Shown here piece after piece: positions 60,656 to 64,000 of a stretch of DNA of 64,000 nt. The translations under genes were made by a program, and so were the position numbers. The stretch lies in contig NZ_CP071517.1 of assembly GCF_016613475.2 (NCBI RefSeq), positions 3,100,001-3,164,000 on the forward strand, in the 5' to 3' direction. The notes beneath the pieces are model-generated. The model was not told where the DNA came from. It worked only from the letters and a program-made list of their open reading frames with translations, and did no database searches. Every line of letters starts with the position of its first letter. Positions within the stretch are counted from its first letter, which is position 1. This stretch comes from Lysobacter arenosi. Lineage in GTDB: Bacteria > Pseudomonadota > Gammaproteobacteria > Xanthomonadales > Xanthomonadaceae.

Positions 60656-61408
60656 TTACGGCTGCACGGCGGCGAGCAGGTCGCGTGGGCGGGCGCTGGC
60701 GGCGACCGCTATTGCGCCGAAGCCCGATTGCCGCGCCAATTCTGCGAGCCGTTCGCTCGCCGCCACCACCCGCGATTGCGTCAGCCGTTCCCGGGCCGAT
60801 GCCGGCAACGACGTCAGGATCGTCTCAAGTGCCTCGCCACTCGAAAGCGCAATCACCGTCGGCGCAGTCACCGCGAGCAGTTGTTTGACCGAGCGCGGTG
60901 ACGGCGCGATCGCGACACGTTCGTAGACGTCGACCCGCAACACCTGCGCACCGCGTGCCTGCAACGCCGGCACCAGCACGCCACGACCGCCCGGCGCGCT
61001 GATGAAGCCCAGCTCGACGCCGGACAGATCCTGCAATCCCGGCAGTGCCAGCAGGCCTTCGCTGTCCATCCGCGACGGCGCCTCCACCGCGGTCACGCCG
61101 GCACGACGCAGTGCCGCAGCGGTGCCACTGCCGACGGCGAACCAGCGCTGGTCCTGGCGAGTCTGCAGCGGGCCGTGCAGTGAACGGGCAGCACGCACCG
61201 CGGTCGGACTGGTGACGACGACGCGCGGCGCGTGCAGCGCGAGACGCAATGCCTCGCGGGTGCGATCGTCGTCACGCAACTGCAGTTGCCAAGGCGAAAG
61301 TGCGATGAATCCGGCACCCGCGCGGGCCGCGGCGCGACGCAACGGGGCATGCTCGCCGCGCGGACGCAGCGAGATCACGTACCATCCGGGCGGCGCAGGG
61401 GTTGGCAT
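60656..61408 (-). CDS. hemD: Uroporphyrinogen-III synthase
   Basis: The 250-residue enzyme closes hydroxymethylbilane to uroporphyrinogen III, the branch-point tetrapyrrole for heme. HemD proteins are poorly conserved; support comes from the start (VISLRPRGEHAPLRRA), VVVTSPTAVRAA, AVGSGTAAALRRAG, the ISAPGGRGVL segment and VYERVA, all in the expected order, and from the hemX-hemY genes behind it. No hemC is present in the window. Confidence 0.9.
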   Translation of the reverse strand: MPTPAPPGWYVISLRPRGEHAPLRRAAARAGAGFIALSPWQLQLRDDDRTREALRLALHAPRVVVTSPTAVRAARSLHGPLQTRQDQRWFAVGSGTAAALRRAGVTAVEAPSRMDSEGLLALPGLQDLSGVELGFISAPGGRGVLVPALQARGAQVLRVDVYERVAIAPSPRSVKQLLAVTAPTVIALSSGEALETILTSLPASARERLTQSRVVAASERLAELARQSGFGAIAVAASARPRDLLAAVQP

Positions 61409-61461
61409 GGCAACAGCATAGCCGCCCCGCCCGCATCCCCCATTGCTCGTACGTACGCCGG

Positions 61462-61995
61462 ATGAATCACGACCCCCACGCTCTTGAACAGCACGCTTCC
61501 GAGTTCCGCAGTCCCGAACAGGATTACGAACACGCTCCCGCACTCGAGCGGCTGCATCACCACTACCAGTCGATGCCGCCCGTGGCCGCGATGGACGTGC
61601 GGATTGCCGGCTACGACGGTCAGCGCCTTTGCCTGCACGCGCCTTTGTCGCGCCACGTCAACGACAAGGGCTGCGCCTTTGGCGGCAGCCTGGCGTCGAT
61701 GATGACCCTGGCCTCCTGGGGTGTGGTGTCGCTGCACATCGAGGCCGCCGGGCTGGAGGCCGAGGTCTTCGTCGCCGACAGCCAGATCCGCTACCTGGCG
61801 CCGCTGTTCGCCGACCTGGACGTGCAGGCCGAACTGGCGCCGGATTCGAACTGGCCCGGTTTCATCGCCACCCTGCGCGAGCGCGGCCGCGCCCGTACCG
61901 GCCTGGTGGCGCGGGCGATGCTGCCCGACGGCGGCGTCGCCACCGAGTTCACCGCCCGCTATGTCGCGATCCTGAAGCAACCCCCGCGGGTGTGA
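61462..61995 (+). CDS. YiiD-type hotdog thioesterase
   Basis: A 177-residue protein with a thioesterase fold of the YiiD C-terminal family: MDVRIAGYDGQRLCLHAPLSRHVNDKGCAFGGSLASMMTLASWG holds the catalytic-helix region, with RYLAPLFADL and ARAMLPDGGVATEFTARYVAI closing the sheet. Enzymes of this group hydrolyse acyl thioesters; the substrate is unknown. It is divergent from hemD. Confidence 0.86.
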   Translation: MNHDPHALEQHASEFRSPEQDYEHAPALERLHHHYQSMPPVAAMDVRIAGYDGQRLCLHAPLSRHVNDKGCAFGGSLASMMTLASWGVVSLHIEAAGLEAEVFVADSQIRYLAPLFADLDVQAELAPDSNWPGFIATLRERGRARTGLVARAMLPDGGVATEFTARYVAILKQPPRV

Positions 61996-62062
61996 TCCCG
62001 ACCGCGGCCACTCGCCGCGGTTTGCCCTTAGGATGGCGTCGGAACCCGGGGGAACTGTCTCA

Positions 62063-62491
62063 ATGCGCCGTCTGACCCAACTGATGAGCCTGGCCTTGCT
62101 GTTGGGCCTGCTGGCGGTCGCCGGCAGTGCCGCAGCCAGCCGCAAGACCGATTCCCTGGACCGTAACCAGTACGCATGGGCCGGTGCCATCCGCTGGGGC
62201 GATTTCGACGCCGCCCTGACCTTGATCGACCCGGCGTTCCTCGCCGAGCACCCGGTCAGCGACCTCGAGCTGGCGCGCTACGAGCAGGTCCAGATCACCG
62301 CCTACCGCGACCGCGGCAGCAGCGTCGACTGGAAGGCCGGGGTGGCCGTCCGCGAAATCGAGATCGGCGTGGTCAACCGCCACACCCAGGCCGAGCGCAC
62401 CGTGCGCTTCCGCGAACAATGGCGCTGGGACGAGGAAGCCAAGACCTGGTGGACCACCGGCGGCCTGCCGGACCTCTGGGACGGCCAGTAA
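62063..62491 (+). CDS. Exported protein of unknown function
   Basis: A 142-residue protein with a signal peptide (LMSLALLLGLLAVAGSAAAS). The mature part (SLDRNQYAWAGAIRWGDFDAALTLID, RFREQWRWDEEAKTWWTTGGLPDLWDG) resembles small NTF2-like periplasmic proteins in layout. No family named with confidence. ATG 62063 fits the signal peptide; a longer frame from 62033 adds ten residues without support. Confidence 0.72.
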   Translation: MRRLTQLMSLALLLGLLAVAGSAAASRKTDSLDRNQYAWAGAIRWGDFDAALTLIDPAFLAEHPVSDLELARYEQVQITAYRDRGSSVDWKAGVAVREIEIGVVNRHTQAERTVRFREQWRWDEEAKTWWTTGGLPDLWDGQ

Positions 62492-62623
62492 CCCACTTCG
62501 CCTCCGGTCTTTGCCCGTGAAGGCGAGGGCCGGACACCCGCTGGAAGGGCGCCGGCCGCGGAATTTTGCGCCGCCGCCGGCACTGGGAGACAATCCCGCC
62601 CCCGTTTCAGCTGCCGTGATGCC

Positions 62624-63061
62624 GTGACCTTCCAAGAACTGCTGGCCTTCGCCGAACGCCACACCTACCTGTCGCTGGCGCTGGTCGGCCTGACCATTGC
62701 GATCATCTACGTCGAGATCGCCCGCCTGTTCCGTGGCTACAAGGCACTGCGCCCGGCCGAGCTGACCGGCCTGATCAACCGCGACAACGCGCTGGTCATC
62801 GACCTGTCGGCGAGCAACGATTTCGAGAAGGGTCATATCGCCGGCAGCAAGTCGGTGCAGCCCAGCCAGTTCGATCCGGAAAACAAGCTGCTGGCCAATG
62901 CCAGGGAGCTTCCGGTCGTGGTCGTGTGCCGCACCGGCCAGGGTTCGGCCGATGCCGCCAAGCGCCTGAAAAAGGCCGGCTTCACCAAGGTTTTCTGGCT
63001 CGACGGCGGCATCGCCGCCTGGCAGCAGGCCGACCTGCCGCTGGTGAAGGGCCGCGCCTGA
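62624..63061 (+). CDS. Membrane-anchored rhodanese
   Basis: The 145-residue protein has one N-terminal membrane helix (YLSLALVGLTIAIIYVEIA) and a rhodanese domain with the sulfur-carrying Cys102 in VVVCRTGQGSA. It resembles YibN of E. coli, encoded near secB and gpsA there as well. YibN has been linked to membrane protein insertion and sulfur transfer. Starts at GTG 62624. Located upstream of secB as in E. coli. Confidence 0.9.
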   Translation: MTFQELLAFAERHTYLSLALVGLTIAIIYVEIARLFRGYKALRPAELTGLINRDNALVIDLSASNDFEKGHIAGSKSVQPSQFDPENKLLANARELPVVVVCRTGQGSADAAKRLKKAGFTKVFWLDGGIAAWQQADLPLVKGRA

Positions 63062-63247
63062 CGAGAGTTTGTCGCGGCGGGCTTGATAGCCGTCGCGGCG
63101 CCCCAAACACAGCCTTTGGGGATTGAATGGGGAAGGCGATGACGGCTTGCCGCAGACACTTCACCTCGCGCAATCTGAACAGCCGGCCGCACCCAGGGTG
63201 CGTGCCATAATCGACCACTTTCCGCATTAATTGTCTGGAGTTACGAG

Positions 63248-63769
63248 ATGTCCGAAGAAAACGTCAACGGCGGCGCAGCGTCTGCCGAAGCCAACACCGG
63301 CCCGGCATTCACCGTCGAGAAGATCTACGCCAAGGACGTCTCCTTCGAGGTCCCCGGTGCACCGGCCGTGTTCAACGAGCAGGCCCAGCCGCAGCTGCAG
63401 ATGAACCTCAACCAGAGCGTTCAGCGCCTCAACGAGAACGCGTTTGAAGTCGTGCTCGGCATCACCCTGACCTGCAACGCCGGCGACAAGACCATGTACG
63501 TGGCCGAAGTGAAGCAGGCAGGCGTGTTCGGCCTGGCCGGTTTCGACCCCCAGACCCTCGACGGCATGCTCGGCACCCATTGCCCGAACGTGCTGTACCC
63601 GTACGCACGCCAGCTGATCAGCGAGCTGATCCAGACCGGTGGTTTCCCGCCGTTCTACCTGCAGCCGATCAACTTCGAAGCGCTGTACGCCGAAGGCCTG
63701 CGCCAGCGCGCCGCCCAGCAGGGTGGAGACGCCGGCCTGGCCGACGCCGAGACCGCCGGCAACGCCTGA
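63248..63769 (+). CDS. secB: Protein-export chaperone SecB
   Basis: The 173-residue tetrameric chaperone keeps exported proteins unfolded and delivers them to SecA. Family signatures are [18 protein letters not shown] at residues 25-42, the LNLNQS-like strand [30 protein letters not shown] and the [32 protein letters not shown] block. Acidic N-terminus and alanine-rich tail are normal. ATG 63248 is preceded by GGAG. It is followed by gpsA after 13 bp. Confidence 0.97.
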   Translation: MSEENVNGGAASAEANTGPAFTVEKIYAKDVSFEVPGAPAVFNEQAQPQLQMNLNQSVQRLNENAFEVVLGITLTCNAGDKTMYVAEVKQAGVFGLAGFDPQTLDGMLGTHCPNVLYPYARQLISELIQTGGFPPFYLQPINFEALYAEGLRQRAAQQGGDAGLADAETAGNA

Positions 63770-63782
63770 TCGCGACCGCGGC

Positions 63783-64000
63783 ATGGAGGCGAACGCATTG
63801 CCCACCGTCGCGGTTCTGGGAGCGGGCTCCTGGGGCACCGCCCTCGCCGCCCTGATCGCACGGCACGGTCATCCGACCGTGCTGTGGGGTCGTGACGCCG
63901 ACGGCGTCGCGGCCATCGACGGCGCCCACGAGAACCCGCGCTACCTGCCGGGCATCACCCTGCCCGAGTCGCTGCGCGCGACCACCGACCTGGCCGCCTC
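63783..64000 (+). CDS. gpsA: Glycerol-3-phosphate dehydrogenase [NAD(P)+], N-terminal part
   Basis: The gene runs off the right edge; 72 codons are visible. The Rossmann NAD(P)-binding motif [18 protein letters not shown] lies at the N-terminus, followed by [14 protein letters not shown] and [14 protein letters not shown], standard GpsA sequence. GpsA makes glycerol-3-phosphate for phospholipid synthesis. The secB-gpsA order is conserved in gammaproteobacteria. ATG 63783 starts [13 protein letters not shown]. Confidence 0.95.
   Translation, partial: MEANALPTVAVLGAGSWGTALAALIARHGHPTVLWGRDADGVAAIDGAHENPRYLPGITLPESLRATTDLAA

Overview
The window reads as chromosome of a high-GC gammaproteobacterium of the order Xanthomonadales, most like Lysobacter and its relatives (Luteimonas, Pseudoxanthomonas, Stenotrophomonas). 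The grounds are strong G/C preference at third codon positions, a TonB-dependent receptor beside sugar-uptake genes, the gene orders hemD-hemX-hemY and secB-gpsA, and protein families typical of the group. This placement is inferred from gene content; no 16S or other marker is present. Gene density is high. I saw no rRNA or tRNA gene, CRISPR array, transposase or phage gene.

Layout. (1) 1-6.9 kb: an N-acetylglucosamine/chitooligosaccharide uptake locus: a divergent MFS sugar permease, glucokinase-like sugar kinase, TonB-dependent receptor and GH20 beta-hexosaminidase lipoprotein. A matching pair of LacI-type palindromes lies between the divergent genes. The hexosaminidase is cut by one in-frame TGA. 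(2) 7-18 kb: a TPR protein, gamma-glutamyltransferase, a TPR/2OG-Fe(II) oxygenase fusion, an AAA ATPase, an AEC transporter, an orphan ParA, then the overlapping run SixA - YceI-like - phospholipase D/cardiolipin synthase-like protein. (3) 18-30 kb: two tandem paralogous small proteins, thioesterase, GH3 glucosidase, acyltransferase, hydrolase, TPR/sulfotransferase-like protein, PEBP protein, diguanylate cyclase, META/DUF4377 lipoprotein and UppP. (4) 30-36 kb: an orphan fimbrial adhesin between two copies of a 49-bp direct repeat, then nitrogen assimilation genes: glnA with a clear NtrC box and sigma-54 promoter, a TorF-type porin, glnK and amtB. (5) 36-47 kb: an amino acid permease and acid phosphatase, then the most interesting block: a receiver/PIG-L deacetylase fusion, Hpt protein, histidine phosphatase and ATP-grasp protein, divergent from a GT2 polysaccharide synthase, small membrane protein, TPR/beta-barrel porin, sensor kinase and receiver. 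(6) 47-57 kb: hydrolase, SDR with divergent LysR, a secreted protein, DUF1254 lipoprotein, ntrB-ntrC with an NtrC box touching the ntrB start codon, sodC and a GNAT. (7) 57-64 kb: thiolase (fadI-like), hemD-hemX-hemY, thioesterase, rhodanese, secB and the start of gpsA.

How the parts work together. The first locus looks like one regulon for taking up and breaking down GlcNAc oligomers. The nitrogen genes form a closed circuit: NtrB/NtrC encoded at 52-54 kb should act on the sites seen at glnA and at ntrB itself, with GlnK and AmtB as sensor and transporter. The 38.3-46.5 kb block combines synthesis and export genes for a secreted polysaccharide with phosphorelay parts and a deacetylase fused to a receiver domain; the polymer and signal are unknown.

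A caution on sequence quality. Four reading-frame breaks lie between 38.1 and 44.7 kb, and all shift the frame in the same direction (one extra base). Each is repaired by removing a single base. This could be real decay but is equally what insertion-type sequencing errors would give, so I treat these genes as probably functional but broken as written.
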